Translations under genes and position numbers: made by a program | DNA from: Algoriphagus aquimarinus | GTDB lineage: Bacteria > Bacteroidota > Bacteroidia > Cytophagales > Cyclobacteriaceae | Length of the DNA stretch: 64,000 nucleotides | NCBI RefSeq assembly: GCF_900112005.1 | Contig: NZ_FOKK01000008.1 | Location: 104,523 to 168,522, forward strand | Reading direction: 5' to 3' | The notes under the pieces: generated by a model | What the model was told of the DNA's origin: nothing | What the model saw: the letters and a program-made list of their open reading frames with translations, nothing else | The model's database searches: none | In this document: positions 17,988 to 27,243 of the stretch, piece by piece | Position numbering within the stretch: the stretch's first letter is position 1 | Layout of the letters: each line of letters begins with the position of its first letter

Positions 17988-18926
17988 TTAACCTAGATGT
18001 GAAAGGATAGCTTTTTCAATTCTAGACTCAATTTCTGTTGTGTTTGCTTTTTGGAAAGATTCTCCAGTAATTTTTTCGAATAGCTCAATATAGCGATCAG
18101 AGATGCTTTCTACAATTTCATCTGTCATTTCAGGTACAGATTGTCCGTCTTTGCCCTGAAAATCATTCGAAATTAACCATTGTCTCACAAATTCCTTAGA
18201 AAGTTGCTTCTGTGCGATTCCTTTCGCCTGGTTTTCTTCATAGCCATCTGCATAGAAATAGCGGGAAGAATCAGGAGTATGAATTTCGTCGATCAAAAGA
18301 ATTTTATCGCCGACTTTACCAAATTCGTATTTAGTATCGACCAAAATCAAGCCCATTTCATTAGCCATATCTTGACCTTTTTGAAATAATGCTCTGGTAT
18401 ACTTTTCCAGTTGTAGGTAGTCAGCCTCACTGACGATTCCTTGCTTCAATATTTCTTCTCTAGAAATATCTTCGTCGTGTCCTTGATCAGCTTTGGTAGT
18501 AGGAGTGATGATTGGCATCGGAAAAGGATCGTTTTCACGCATATGCTCAGGCATCGCTACCCCGCAAATGCTTCGCTTTCCTTCCTTGTATTCTCTAGCC
18601 GCATGACCTGACATGTATCCACGAATAACCATCTCCACTTTGAAAGGCTCGCATCGCGTACCTATCGTCACGTTTGGATCTGGTATCGAAGTCACCCAGT
18701 TAGGCACTATGTCTGAAGTCGCAGCCAGGAATTTGGCAGCGATTTGATTCAAGACTTGTCCCTTGTATGGAATCGGACGAGGCAAAACTACGTCGAAGGC
18801 TGAGATTCTGTCGGAAGCGACTACAACCAATTCTTTGTCAAACATATAGACATCACGAACTTTACCTTTGTAAAATCCCTGCTGTCCTGGGAATTGAAAA
18901 TGGGTTTCTTTGATTGCGTTACTCAT
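17988..18926 (-). CDS. purC: Phosphoribosylaminoimidazole-succinocarboxamide synthase
   Basis: A 312-residue SAICAR synthetase, which joins aspartate to CAIR with ATP in purine synthesis. Diagnostic segments are GKVRDVY near residue 19, the ATP-binding [35 protein letters not shown] and [10 protein letters not shown] with [16 protein letters not shown]. The length is that of the longer purC form (about 300) rather than the 240-residue enterobacterial type. First gene of a four-gene minus-strand unit with STAS, rnz and the queuosine-precursor transporter. A -7 promoter element lies 17 bp upstream of the ATG. Confidence 0.97.
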   Translation of the reverse strand: MSNAIKETHFQFPGQQGFYKGKVRDVYMFDKELVVVASDRISAFDVVLPRPIPYKGQVLNQIAAKFLAATSDIVPNWVTSIPDPNVTIGTRCEPFKVEMVIRGYMSGHAAREYKEGKRSICGVAMPEHMRENDPFPMPIITPTTKADQGHDEDISREEILKQGIVSEADYLQLEKYTRALFQKGQDMANEMGLILVDTKYEFGKVGDKILLIDEIHTPDSSRYFYADGYEENQAKGIAQKQLSKEFVRQWLISNDFQGKDGQSVPEMTDEIVESISDRYIELFEKITGESFQKANTTEIESRIEKAILSHLG

Positions 18927-18942
18927 CCTTTTATTGTTTGGG

Positions 18943-18950
18943 CAAAAATA
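18943..18950 (-). promoter_or_regulatory. Bacteroidota-type -7 promoter element for purC operon
   Basis: On the minus strand the sequence reads TATTTTTG (TAnnTTTG), ending 17 bp upstream of the purC ATG. A -33 TTG was not identified. Confidence 0.45.
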
Positions 18951-18985
18951 GAAAAAGCTTTTCCTTTCTTCCCCTGCACGATCTA

Positions 18986-20071
18986 TTATTTATTGATTTT
19001 GTTACCCTTTTCGTAGAATTCTGTGATGATGAGCGTTTCTTTTTCATCAAAAAATTCTCGTTTACCGGTCATTTTCCCGTCCTTAAACCTTCTTATTTCT
19101 TCCAAAGTGCCATCTTCTCTATAAATCCGCACGTCGCCTTGAGCTTCGTTGTATAGGTAATTGATGGCGAAATGAACTTGACCATTTTCAAAGTAATTGA
19201 TTTCTAAAACTGGACTTCCCTGTTTATCAAAAGTCTTTTTCTGTTGAAGTTTGGTAGAAGCATAATACTTCTCAGTCGGTTGTGTAGGAATTCCTTTTTT
19301 GAAAATGGCTCTTTCTCTAAGTTCACCATTCTGATGATAAGACAGCAAGGCTCCTTCTTCAAATCCTTTCTTGTAATTTCCTCTTCGCTCGGGCGAGCCA
19401 TCTGGATAATTCAATTCATAGATTCCATCTAAAATTCCTTTGGAATAATCAATCACAGATAATACCTGCCCATCCTCATAATATTGAGTTTCCCTTCCAT
19501 CCAGAACGCCATTTAAGTAAGTTGCTGAAATTAAAAGTTGACCATTTTCTGCGAATTCTTCAAAAAGTCCATCGTATCGGCCTTCAGAGAAGTGTACTTT
19601 GGAAGCTTGCTTTCCAGACTCATAGAAAGTTTCGCTGAGTCCATTTGGCTTGTTATGCTGGAAGTTGGTTTTGTCGCTTATTTGTCCGGATTTAAAATAG
19701 GTGATTACTTCGCCTACAATCTGATTATTCATGTAGGTAGAAGTTTGTTTAAGAGTTCCACCAGGATAAAAGCTTTTAGATATACCAGACCTACTATTAT
19801 TTACAAAGGGAATGATTCTCACGGTATCTCCTGAGATAGCATCGAGATCTATAAAGTCCCCATTTCTTTGATCGTTTATCAGTTGACCTATTTGAACGAG
19901 ATTTCCTTCTTCATCAAATCGCTTGATTTCTCCATTGGCTTTGCCATTCACCATGAAATACAATTCCTTGATTAAGGTTTCTTCCTCATCATGAAAGGTG
20001 CGAATAGTATCCTGAGCCATGGCAAAATTGGCTAGAAAGCTAAATGCTGTAAGAAGAAGAATTTTGTTCAT
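18986..20071 (-). CDS. MORN-repeat variant / YwqK-family protein
   Basis: A 361-residue exported protein (signal peptide ending NFAMAQ). The body is a long series of roughly 22-residue beta-hairpin repeats of the type G-x-x-x-x-Y-x-x-G-x-L (for example [60 protein letters not shown]), i.e. MORN-like repeats. Many database entries call this family 'YwqK antitoxin', but no toxin gene is adjacent and a toxin-antitoxin role is not supported here. In Bacteroidota such proteins are typically cell-envelope-associated. It follows the thiolase on the same strand after a terminator. Confidence 0.88.
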   Translation of the reverse strand: MNKILLLTAFSFLANFAMAQDTIRTFHDEEETLIKELYFMVNGKANGEIKRFDEEGNLVQIGQLINDQRNGDFIDLDAISGDTVRIIPFVNNSRSGISKSFYPGGTLKQTSTYMNNQIVGEVITYFKSGQISDKTNFQHNKPNGLSETFYESGKQASKVHFSEGRYDGLFEEFAENGQLLISATYLNGVLDGRETQYYEDGQVLSVIDYSKGILDGIYELNYPDGSPERRGNYKKGFEEGALLSYHQNGELRERAIFKKGIPTQPTEKYYASTKLQQKKTFDKQGSPVLEINYFENGQVHFAINYLYNEAQGDVRIYREDGTLEEIRRFKDGKMTGKREFFDEKETLIITEFYEKGNKINK

Positions 20072-20077
20072 GGGTAA

Positions 20078-20108
20078 AAAAGAAACCGCAAGACAATTAG
20101 TCTTGCGG
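20078..20108 (-). terminator. Intrinsic terminator of the thiolase gene
   Basis: A perfect 9-bp stem (20086-20094 with 20100-20108, loop AATTA). On the minus strand it is followed by a T-rich tract (the A-run at 20076-20085). It lies between the thiolase stop and the next minus-strand gene. Confidence 0.85.
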
Positions 20109-20127
20109 CATTTAAGATATAAAGAAT

Positions 20128-21309
20128 TTACATTTTCTCAATTACTAGTGCTGAAGCACCTCCACCACCATTACATATTCCTGCTACGCCGATCTTGCCA
20201 TTCTTCTGATGCAAGACAGAGTTCAAGGTACTGATGATCCTAGCTCCGGAAGCTCCAAGTGGGTGTCCTAAGGAAACTGCACCACCGAAAACGTTTACTT
20301 TTTCATTGTCTAGATTTAATTCTTTCTGATTAGCTAAAGCAACAGCAGCGAAGGCTTCGTTGATCTCGTAGAAATCGATATCCTCAGCAGTTAATCCTGC
20401 ATGCTTGATAGCTTTAGGAATAGCTAGGGCAGGAGCAGTGGTAAACCAAAGTGGATCAGTGGCTGCATCTGCAAATCCTCTGATTTTCGCCAAAGGCTTC
20501 AATCCTAATTCCTCAGCTTTTTCCTTGCTCACCAAAACCAAAGCCGAAGCACCGTCATTCATAGTAGAAGCATTTGCTGCAGTCACAGTTCCTTCTTTAT
20601 CAAATACCGGGCGAAGTGAAGGGATTTTGTCAAACATGACATTCTTATATTCCTCATCCTCGTCGATTACGATTGTTTCTCCTTTTCTGCCTTTAATCTC
20701 TACAGGTACCACTTCATCTTTGAAGTATCCTTTAGCCCATGAATCGGCCGAGCGCTGATAAGACTGAATAGCGTATGCATCTTGATCCTCACGGGAAATG
20801 TTCATTTCCTTAGCCGTATTGTCTGCACAATTCCCCATAGGGAATTTATAATACACTTCGAAAAGGCCGTCTTTAACCAAGCCATCTACGAATTCTGCAT
20901 TGCCATATTTGTAGCCAAATCTAGCCTTAGGTACATAAAAAGGAACGTTTGACATGCTCTCCATTCCACCTGCTACGACTACATCATTGATGCCTAGCAT
21001 AATAGACTGAGCGCCAAACATAACGGCTTTCATGCCGGATGCACATACTTTATTGACTGTGGTACAAGGAACGTTATAGCCAATCCCTGCTCCTATAGAT
21101 GCTTGACGGGCAGGTGCTTGTCCAAGGTTAGCGGAAATTACATTTCCCATAAAAACTTCCTGAACTTCCTCTGCCTTTACTCCGGCTTTTGCTAGAGCAC
21201 CTTTGATGGCCGTACTCCCAAGTTCTACAGCTGTAAGTCCAGCTAATTTACCTCCAAAACTCCCCAAAGGAGTTCTAACGGCTGAAACGATATATACTTC
21301 TTTGATCAT
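20128..21309 (-). CDS. Acetyl-CoA C-acetyltransferase (thiolase)
   Basis: A 393-residue thiolase that condenses two acetyl-CoA or cleaves 3-ketoacyl-CoA. The nucleophilic cysteine is Cys89 in NKVCASGMK; NEAFAAVA, GGAVSLGHPLGASGARI (catalytic His) and GICNGGGGASALV near the C-terminus complete the active site. I place the start at the ATG at 21309 (MIKEVYIVSAVRTPLGSF), since the 57 residues encoded upstream in frame come from an imperfect inverted repeat and match no thiolase. The gene is monocistronic, bounded by a hairpin upstream and a terminator downstream. Confidence 0.95.
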   Translation of the reverse strand: MIKEVYIVSAVRTPLGSFGGKLAGLTAVELGSTAIKGALAKAGVKAEEVQEVFMGNVISANLGQAPARQASIGAGIGYNVPCTTVNKVCASGMKAVMFGAQSIMLGINDVVVAGGMESMSNVPFYVPKARFGYKYGNAEFVDGLVKDGLFEVYYKFPMGNCADNTAKEMNISREDQDAYAIQSYQRSADSWAKGYFKDEVVPVEIKGRKGETIVIDEDEEYKNVMFDKIPSLRPVFDKEGTVTAANASTMNDGASALVLVSKEKAEELGLKPLAKIRGFADAATDPLWFTTAPALAIPKAIKHAGLTAEDIDFYEINEAFAAVALANQKELNLDNEKVNVFGGAVSLGHPLGASGARIISTLNSVLHQKNGKIGVAGICNGGGGASALVIEKM

Positions 21310-21335
21310 GATATTTGGGTTTTGATTAAAAGTCA

Positions 21336-21381
21336 GAAGACAGAAGACGGAAGACCGAAGAAACTTCCGTCTCCTGTCTTC
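21336..21381. repeat. Imperfect inverted repeat of GAAGACGGAAG type
   Basis: Arms 21336-21353 and 21364-21381 pair over 18 bp with one mismatch around a 10-nt loop. The sequence is built of AGAAGACGGAAG-like units, and a 12-bp piece (GACGGAAGACCG) recurs at 30934-30945. It lies between the BatC-like gene and the thiolase and could end transcription of the former, although it lacks a strong T-run. Confidence 0.6.
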
Positions 21382-21400
21382 CAGCTTCCGTCTTATTATT

Positions 21401-22021
21401 TTACCAATCAGGAATACCTCTTTTTGGTCTCTCGGTGGCTTTTTTCTTGTTTTGTTGGATGTAGCGAAGTTCCGCTGCATTCATGCTTTCGAGTATTTGC
21501 GCAGCTTGCTCAGGAGTGAGGTTCATGGCTTTTAGCTTCTCTTTGAATTCCTCCATTGCCTTTTGTTTGTCAGCTAGATTGGCATCCATCTGGTCATTGG
21601 CATTTTCGCCTGGCTTGTCCTCATTCTTATCGGATGGATCTCCAGCTTGGGATTCTTTGGCTTTATCTTCATTGGTTTTGTCGCCGTCCTCCTTGGATTC
21701 TTGCTGCTCTCCATCCTCGCCTTGACTTTTCTGATCTTCCTGCTGTTGTTTTTCCTCCTGATTTTGCTTGTCTTGCTTTTCCTGATCCTGTTTATCTTGC
21801 TCTTCCTGTTCTTTTTCCAGCTTTTCTTTCAAAGCCTGAAGTTTCGCATCCGAAGGGAATTTAGTCAAACCGTCCTTAACTGTAGCCAATGCTTGATCTT
21901 TCTCAGTTTTGACGTAGGAGCGTGCAGCTCGGTTAAAGTACTCACCGGAGGTTTGGGCTATACCGGTAGATAAGCTTATGGTGAAAGCAAATCCTAGTAG
22001 TATTAGAAGTTTATTTCTCAT
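21401..22021 (-). CDS. BatC-type exported protein with charged linker
   Basis: A 206-residue exported protein: signal peptide ending GIAQ, one TPR-like unit (FNRAARSYVKTEKDQALATVKDG), then about 85 residues of very low complexity rich in Gln, Glu, Lys, Asp, and a conserved C-terminal block, LKAMNLTPEQAAQILESMNA followed by AELRYIQQNKKKATERPKRG and a final PDW. That ending is the one I associate with BatC/BatE-region proteins of the Bacteroides aerotolerance operon. Its start overlaps the upstream TPR gene by 11 bp. Function within Bat is not known in detail. Confidence 0.75.
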   Translation of the reverse strand: MRNKLLILLGFAFTISLSTGIAQTSGEYFNRAARSYVKTEKDQALATVKDGLTKFPSDAKLQALKEKLEKEQEEQDKQDQEKQDKQNQEEKQQQEDQKSQGEDGEQQESKEDGDKTNEDKAKESQAGDPSDKNEDKPGENANDQMDANLADKQKAMEEFKEKLKAMNLTPEQAAQILESMNAAELRYIQQNKKKATERPKRGIPDW

Positions 22022-22655
22022 CGATTTCAGTGATTTCTTGAAGACTCGTCATAAAATCTTTATACGCATCAACGGTTTCATCTTGAAGCCTAGCTTCATT
22101 CATTAGGTTCAACGCATCTTTGAAGCGGAATTGTTCCACCATTCGATCAGCTTCTGCCTTTTTCCGCTTTGCAAAGTCCGATGGTTCGGGTTTATTCTGA
22201 TCTTCATTCTTACGTTCCTCGTCACGTTGCAACCATCTTGCCAGCAATTCATAATTGTGTCTGGCCACTTCATTGTTTGGGTCTTGAATCAGAGCAGATT
22301 TGAATTTACTCAGTGCCGGTTCGTATTCTTTCTTATTTCCCAGAAGTACTCCTCCTTGATTAAATGCAAAGGAAGCAAGCATCTTGTTCGGAGCTATAGA
22401 TGCCTTATCGTAGTAGCCAACGGCTTCATCTACTTTTTCTGCATACTGATTGCTGAGGCCAAGATTATAATCCAGCTCAGGGGAAGCATATCCAAATTCA
22501 TCGATGAGAACTTGATGATTGGTAATAGATTGCTCGTATTCAGCTTTGGCGTAGCTTTCTCCTGCCAAATCAATTGCGGAATTCAACCTAGACACTCGGG
22601 TCCAAGATGCGGGTATCAGAAGGAAAACTGCTAAGGTTAGCTTACTCCAGCTCAT
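22011..22655 (-). CDS. Bat-operon TPR protein
   Basis: A 214-residue protein with an N-terminal hydrophobic export signal and TPR-like helices, including SPELDYNLGLSNQYAEKVDE and YEPALSKFKSALIQDPNNEV. The segment LARWLQRDEERKNEDQNKPEP is a charged linker. It abuts the batB-like gene upstream (22655/22656) and overlaps the BatC-like gene downstream, so the three are translated as one unit. By position it is the TPR member of the Bat cluster. Confidence 0.8.
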   Translation of the reverse strand: MSWSKLTLAVFLLIPASWTRVSRLNSAIDLAGESYAKAEYEQSITNHQVLIDEFGYASPELDYNLGLSNQYAEKVDEAVGYYDKASIAPNKMLASFAFNQGGVLLGNKKEYEPALSKFKSALIQDPNNEVARHNYELLARWLQRDEERKNEDQNKPEPSDFAKRKKAEADRMVEQFRFKDALNLMNEARLQDETVDAYKDFMTSLQEITEIDEK

Positions 22656-23621
22656 TTATAGTTTGATAGTTTTGATCGGTAACATCATGTCCAGCAAAGA
22701 AAGAACTAAGCCAGCCAATAGAAAATAAAAATACTTATTTGCGGAAGCTTCAACAACTCTTGATCCAGTGACTCCGCCTTCTACACGTTCCAACGCAGCA
22801 GTTAAATCTCCGATTTCCTGAACTTCATCAGAAATCTCAAAGTATTGGCCATTTGTCTCCGCAGCAATTTGTTGAAGTGGCGCACGGTCAAGAACTGTTT
22901 GCGCAGGTTTACCTGTTTGTGGATCGATCACCAAGCCATTACCTCTAGGTATGCTACTTCCACCAGTGGTGCCGACGCCAAGAGAAAATACTTTTATTCC
23001 CTCATTGTTTAATCTGGATCCAATATCCTCCAAATCATCACCGAAATTTTCTCCATCCGAGATTAGAATAATGGTTTTTGACTTCACCTCTTGACTTTCA
23101 TCATTCAGGAATCTTTCCTCAGCCATCCTTAATGGACCATTGAGATCCGTTCCAAAATTAGGAACCAGGCCAGTATTCAATCCATCTATGTACAATTGAA
23201 GCACACTTTGATCGAAGGTGAGGGGACATTGCATGAAAGCTTCTGAACTGAAAATAATCAGTCCTATTCTATCTGATGGAAAACTTTTCGTTAAGTTTTT
23301 CAATTCAAACTTTATGCGTTGAAGTCGACTAGGACCGATGTCAGCCGCATTCATCGACTGAGATAAATCCACAGCGATGAAGATGTCTTTGCCTTCTTCT
23401 TGGATTTCCTTCAATGAGGTGCCAATAGAAGGTCCTGCAAAAGCGATGAGAAATAGTACAAAATATGTAGTTCTGATGACCATTTTAGTGAACAGCCTAC
23501 GCTTCTCTACTTCCAGCCTTCGGTTGATCTTCCAATAGCGAAATAGATAAATAAAATACAGCAAACCGAATATGCCGGCTAGCAAGAGGGTGAGTTTTAC
23601 GTCCGGATAAGCCCAAATCAT
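22656..23621 (-). CDS. batB: BatB-like von Willebrand factor A protein
   Basis: A 321-residue inner-membrane protein: two N-terminal hydrophobic segments (about residues 8-26 and 50-64), a VWA domain and a C-terminal helix (YFYFLLAGLVLSLLDMML). The metal-ion adhesion site is intact: DLSQS (Asp85, Ser87, Ser89), the threonine loop around FGTDLNG, and the SDGENFGDD strand end. Bat proteins are linked to aerotolerance and to MoxR-type ATPases. Here only BatB and two TPR proteins are present; no moxR, DUF58, batA or batD lies within the window. First gene of the minus-strand unit, divergent from the TonB receptor. Confidence 0.85.
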   Translation of the reverse strand: MIWAYPDVKLTLLLAGIFGLLYFIYLFRYWKINRRLEVEKRRLFTKMVIRTTYFVLFLIAFAGPSIGTSLKEIQEEGKDIFIAVDLSQSMNAADIGPSRLQRIKFELKNLTKSFPSDRIGLIIFSSEAFMQCPLTFDQSVLQLYIDGLNTGLVPNFGTDLNGPLRMAEERFLNDESQEVKSKTIILISDGENFGDDLEDIGSRLNNEGIKVFSLGVGTTGGSSIPRGNGLVIDPQTGKPAQTVLDRAPLQQIAAETNGQYFEISDEVQEIGDLTAALERVEGGVTGSRVVEASANKYFYFLLAGLVLSLLDMMLPIKTIKL

Positions 23622-23763
23622 GACCTGAAATTATAAAATAAAGCTTACTTTAAAAGGGGGAATGCGATAAGAGGTGTCCCTAATTTGAAATGATCTTGAT
23701 AATTAACAAACATTAATTATTGTGAAGCGTCTAGTTTTGGGGTACAATCCTTATTTATGTAGC

Positions 23764-26166
23764 ATGAGGTTAACTGCCAAACCAAGTAATTTCCTTTTAA
23801 TTTTCCTTTTCATTTTGCCTTTTTCAGAGCTTATAGCTCAGGAGAATAGGGTTTTCAGTGCGCAAGTGCTTGATGTAACTAATTCATCTCCTCTGCCTGG
23901 TGCTAGTGTTTATTGGGAAAACGATGTGTCATCAGGGGTAGTCTCTGAAATCGATGGGACTTTTCAAATAGGTGTTAAAACTTTACCCGCCCGTCTGGTA
24001 GTTTCTTTTATAGGATTTGAAACCTCCATCCGAGTGATTACTTCAAAAGATTTCGATAAACCCCAGCGATTTTTTCTCAAACCAGAAGATTTATCGCTTG
24101 ATGAAATCATCATTCAGGAGACAAATCCAGATCAGTCCGTTCGGAATATGGAGACTGGAAAAGCAACAGTCCCTATTGCAACTATTAAAAATATCCCTGC
24201 TTTGTTTGGTGAAGTAGATCTGCTAAGAAGCTTACAACTGCTGCCAGGTGTGCAGACTGCGGGAGAAGGAACCACGGGGCTATTTGTGCGTGGTGGTTCA
24301 GCTGACCAGAATTTGGTACAACTAGATGGTGCACCGATCTACAATCCTTCTCATTTCTTTGGTTTTTTCTCTGTCTTCAATCCGGATGCATTGGATCAAG
24401 TGGAGCTATACAAAGGCAATATGCCTGCTTCATTCGGTGGCAGGCTTTCAGCGTTGATAGATGTTTCACTTCGTGAAGGAAACAATGAGCAGATTCATGG
24501 AGAGGGAGGAATAGGAACGATATCTTCCCGATTGACCTTGGACGGACCGCTTTTTTCAGAAAAATCGACCTTTGTTATATCTGGTAGAAGAACCTATGCA
24601 GATATGTTTCTGAAGCTTTCCAATGATCCTGATATCAATAATAACAAACTTAATTTCCATGATTTGAGCGGGAAGCTGTCTTTTAGATTGAGTGAGCGTG
24701 ATAAACTAACCGTTTCCAGTTATCAAGGAAGTGATTTTCTTGGTCTTGATGATGAGTTTGGTTTGGGCTGGACCAATTGGATTTCATCGGCTCAGTGGAG
24801 CAGAAATATTTCTGATAAGTTGTTCTTCGATCTGGAAGGATATCACTCCATGTATAATTACAGAGTGGAATTTGATGATCCTGATAATGGCTTTGAGTGG
24901 AAAAATAACCTTTCCGAATCAGGAATGAAGGGGATATGGACTCTACTTAAAAGTGATGCCTTGCAAACTTATTGGGGATTTCAAAGTCAGTTTTATCATT
25001 TTGCCCCGATAAGACTTGTTCCATCTGAAAATAGCAATATTGATCCGTTGGCGACTAGTCCGAAGAATGGTGTGCTGAATAGTTTATTCGCAGGAATGAC
25101 CTATGAAATCACTCCTAAATTGAGCACGGAAGTAGGATTGAGATGGGGATTCTATAATCAAATAGGGAAAGGGGTAGATTACCTTTACGATGGAGGAGTG
25201 TCTGATCCCGCTTCATCTATTATAGATTCCGTGAATTATAAGAGTTTCGAAAACATCCAATTTTACCAAGGACTAGAACCGCGAGTTGCTTTTCGATATT
25301 TATTCAATGATGAGTTTTCTATTAAGGCAGCCTACAACCGCAATTTCCAATATGTGCAGATCGCTTCAAATAGCTCTGCAGGATTACCTATAGATCGATG
25401 GATTTTGGCTGGGACATATGTGCCGCCGATACGTGCTGATCAGATTTCGCTTGGCTTATTCCGCAATTTCGATAATAACCGTTGGGAATTTTCTGTCGAA
25501 GGTTACTATAAGGATTTCAAGAATATCATTGACTTGAGAAATGGTGCTCAAATTCTATTTACTGATAAAATAGAGACCGAAATCCTCAAAGGAAATGGAT
25601 GGGCGTATGGTACGGAATTTATGTTGCGCAAAAATGTAGGTAAGACCACAGGTTGGCTGGCTTATACCTGGTCTCGATCTTGGCGTAAAACTCCTGGAGT
25701 TTCTGAGGGATTGAAATACAACCCACGCTATGACCGTCCGCATGATGTGACTTTGGTGCTGAACCATGAGTTTTCTCCTTCTTGGTCAGCAGGTTTAACC
25801 TTCATTTATACTACAGGACAGGCGGTTTCATTCCCGATTGGCCTTTATAATGTTGATTTGCAATCAGTCCCACTTTATTCTAAGTATAGGAATGAGGATA
25901 GATTCCCTGATTACCATAGAATGGATGCTTCCGTCACTTGGAAAAATGCCGACAAGGGAAGAAAATGGAAAGGCAGCTGGAACTTTAGTATTTACAATCT
26001 GTACGGTAGGAAGAATCCATTTGCGTATGAATTCAGAGAGATCTACAATGATAATATCAAATATAGTGGTGCTGAAGATGGGCCAATAGTGACTTCCAGA
26101 CAAGGAGTTGTCATGACTTACCTCTTTACCTTCTTGCCATCGATTACCTATAATTTCCAATTCTAA
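23764..26166 (+). CDS. TonB-dependent receptor with carboxypeptidase-regulatory-like domain
   Basis: An approximately 800-residue outer-membrane transporter. After the signal peptide (ending LIAQ) comes a CarboxypepD_reg-like domain (VLDVTNSSPLPGASVYWEND, GTFQIGVKTLPARLVVSFIG), then the plug (LPGVQTAGEGTTGLFVRGGS, VQLDGAPIYNPSHFFG) and a 22-strand barrel ending with an aromatic residue (SITYNFQF). I prefer the ATG at 23764 to the in-frame GTG at 23722, because the ATG gives a clean signal peptide and a TAGTTTTG -7-like element at 23732-23739 would fall inside the longer form. It is followed after one base by a DUF4249 lipoprotein, its usual partner. The ligand is unknown; there is no SusD. 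Confidence 0.93.
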   Translation: MRLTAKPSNFLLIFLFILPFSELIAQENRVFSAQVLDVTNSSPLPGASVYWENDVSSGVVSEIDGTFQIGVKTLPARLVVSFIGFETSIRVITSKDFDKPQRFFLKPEDLSLDEIIIQETNPDQSVRNMETGKATVPIATIKNIPALFGEVDLLRSLQLLPGVQTAGEGTTGLFVRGGSADQNLVQLDGAPIYNPSHFFGFFSVFNPDALDQVELYKGNMPASFGGRLSALIDVSLREGNNEQIHGEGGIGTISSRLTLDGPLFSEKSTFVISGRRTYADMFLKLSNDPDINNNKLNFHDLSGKLSFRLSERDKLTVSSYQGSDFLGLDDEFGLGWTNWISSAQWSRNISDKLFFDLEGYHSMYNYRVEFDDPDNGFEWKNNLSESGMKGIWTLLKSDALQTYWGFQSQFYHFAPIRLVPSENSNIDPLATSPKNGVLNSLFAGMTYEITPKLSTEVGLRWGFYNQIGKGVDYLYDGGVSDPASSIIDSVNYKSFENIQFYQGLEPRVAFRYLFNDEFSIKAAYNRNFQYVQIASNSSAGLPIDRWILAGTYVPPIRADQISLGLFRNFDNNRWEFSVEGYYKDFKNIIDLRNGAQILFTDKIETEILKGNGWAYGTEFMLRKNVGKTTGWLAYTWSRSWRKTPGVSEGLKYNPRYDRPHDVTLVLNHEFSPSWSAGLTFIYTTGQAVSFPIGLYNVDLQSVPLYSKYRNEDRFPDYHRMDASVTWKNADKGRKWKGSWNFSIYNLYGRKNPFAYEFREIYNDNIKYSGAEDGPIVTSRQGVVMTYLFTFLPSITYNFQF

Positions 26167-26167
26167 C

Positions 26168-27004
26168 ATGAAGAGAATTTGCATTATACTTTTAGCAATC
26201 GCTAGTTTCTCCTGTCAAGAAGAAGTTAACCTTCCTTTGGGTAGAATTGATTCTACTGTTCCAGTTATTGAGGCAATCTGGTCAGATAGGCCATTCTATA
26301 ATGAAGTGAAGATTACGCTAGCGCAAAATTATTTAGACAACACGGAAATCAGTGTGGTGAAAGACGCAAAGGTGTTTATCATTAATACACGAAGTAAAGA
26401 GGTAATTCCATTTCGTTTTAATCAAGGAAACCTAAGCTATATACCTGTTGAAACGACTAAAAGGGCTGAAATAGGAGAGAGTTACCAGTTGTTTATTCAG
26501 TGGAAGGACAATCAATTTACGGCAACTGGAGACATGCTTGCTCCGCCTATTGTAGATAGCCTCACTTATAAATACGAAAAAGAGAGATTATTTCGAGATG
26601 AAGGATACTATATTAAAGTGTACGGTAAAATCCCCTATCAAGAAAACAATTACTATCGTATCCGTGTGATAGAAAATGATACGTTGAAGAATGATCGTGA
26701 TGACTACTTACTTTTTGATGACACATTTGGGCTTACTTTTTTTGAAAATGGTCTGGAGTTGAACTACGATTTTGCAGAAGGGGATAAGGTGCGACTGGAG
26801 CTATATAGATTGAATAAGGAGCCTTACGATTACTTCACTCAGTTAGTAAGTTTACTTTATAACGATGGTGGGCTTTTTAGTCCTCCACCTCAAAATCCAG
26901 ATACAAACATTAGGGTGATTTCTGGAACCTCTGATGTCTTAGGGTATTTTAGCGTTGCTTCCATTTTGACAGAATCAGTAGCTATTGAAGGGAAGGATGA
27001 CTGA
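26168..27004 (+). CDS. DUF4249 lipoprotein
   Basis: A 278-residue lipoprotein (lipobox ASFSC, then QEEVNLPLG) with the DUF4249 pattern: short N-terminal EVNL segment, VPVIEAIWSD, a beta-sandwich with VKDAKVFIINT and a central region YYRIRVIENDT, and the end GYFSVASILTESVAIEGK. Proteins of this family are encoded directly after TonB receptors of the type upstream and are thought to act as surface or periplasmic partners. Gap to the receptor is 1 bp, so co-translation is likely. Specific ligand unknown. Confidence 0.88.
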   Translation: MKRICIILLAIASFSCQEEVNLPLGRIDSTVPVIEAIWSDRPFYNEVKITLAQNYLDNTEISVVKDAKVFIINTRSKEVIPFRFNQGNLSYIPVETTKRAEIGESYQLFIQWKDNQFTATGDMLAPPIVDSLTYKYEKERLFRDEGYYIKVYGKIPYQENNYYRIRVIENDTLKNDRDDYLLFDDTFGLTFFENGLELNYDFAEGDKVRLELYRLNKEPYDYFTQLVSLLYNDGGLFSPPPQNPDTNIRVISGTSDVLGYFSVASILTESVAIEGKDD

Positions 27005-27195
27005 TTGTTTGATAGCAGAATCATCGTAGTTAGTTTTTTCTGCTAATAAGTTTACTAAGGTTATTTAGAACTTGTGAGAGCCATTGCTACGTGATACTTC
27101 GGTTTTCTTACTGGTAATTATTTGACTTAAATTCTGGGGGATAATCTGGTTAAGACATTCATTTATTTTTTAATCTATTATTTTTATCGTAGTAA

Positions 27196-27210
27196 TACGA
27201 AATATTCGTA
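27196..27210. promoter_or_regulatory. Putative BlaI-family operator palindrome
   Basis: TACGAA-ATA-TTCGTA, a perfect 6-bp inverted repeat with a 3-bp centre, 33 bp upstream of the BlaI-type ATG. BlaI/MecI/CopY regulators bind short TAC..GTA dyads at their own promoters, so autoregulation is a reasonable inference. Confidence 0.45.
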
Positions 27211-27243
27211 GGATTATTAAAAATTCGTTTTTACCTTAGGGAT

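Noticed and set aside
18986..20071. Toxin-antitoxin system suggested by the YwqK name
   Set aside because: No toxin gene is adjacent; the protein is exported and is simply a MORN-type repeat protein.
21310..21480. 57-residue N-terminal extension of the thiolase
   Set aside because: It is encoded by an imperfect inverted repeat and precedes the canonical thiolase start at MIKEVYIVSAVRTP.
27013..27045. Terminator after the DUF4249 gene
   Set aside because: TAGCAGAA/TTCTGCTA arms pair over 8 bp, but the loop is long and no T-run follows.
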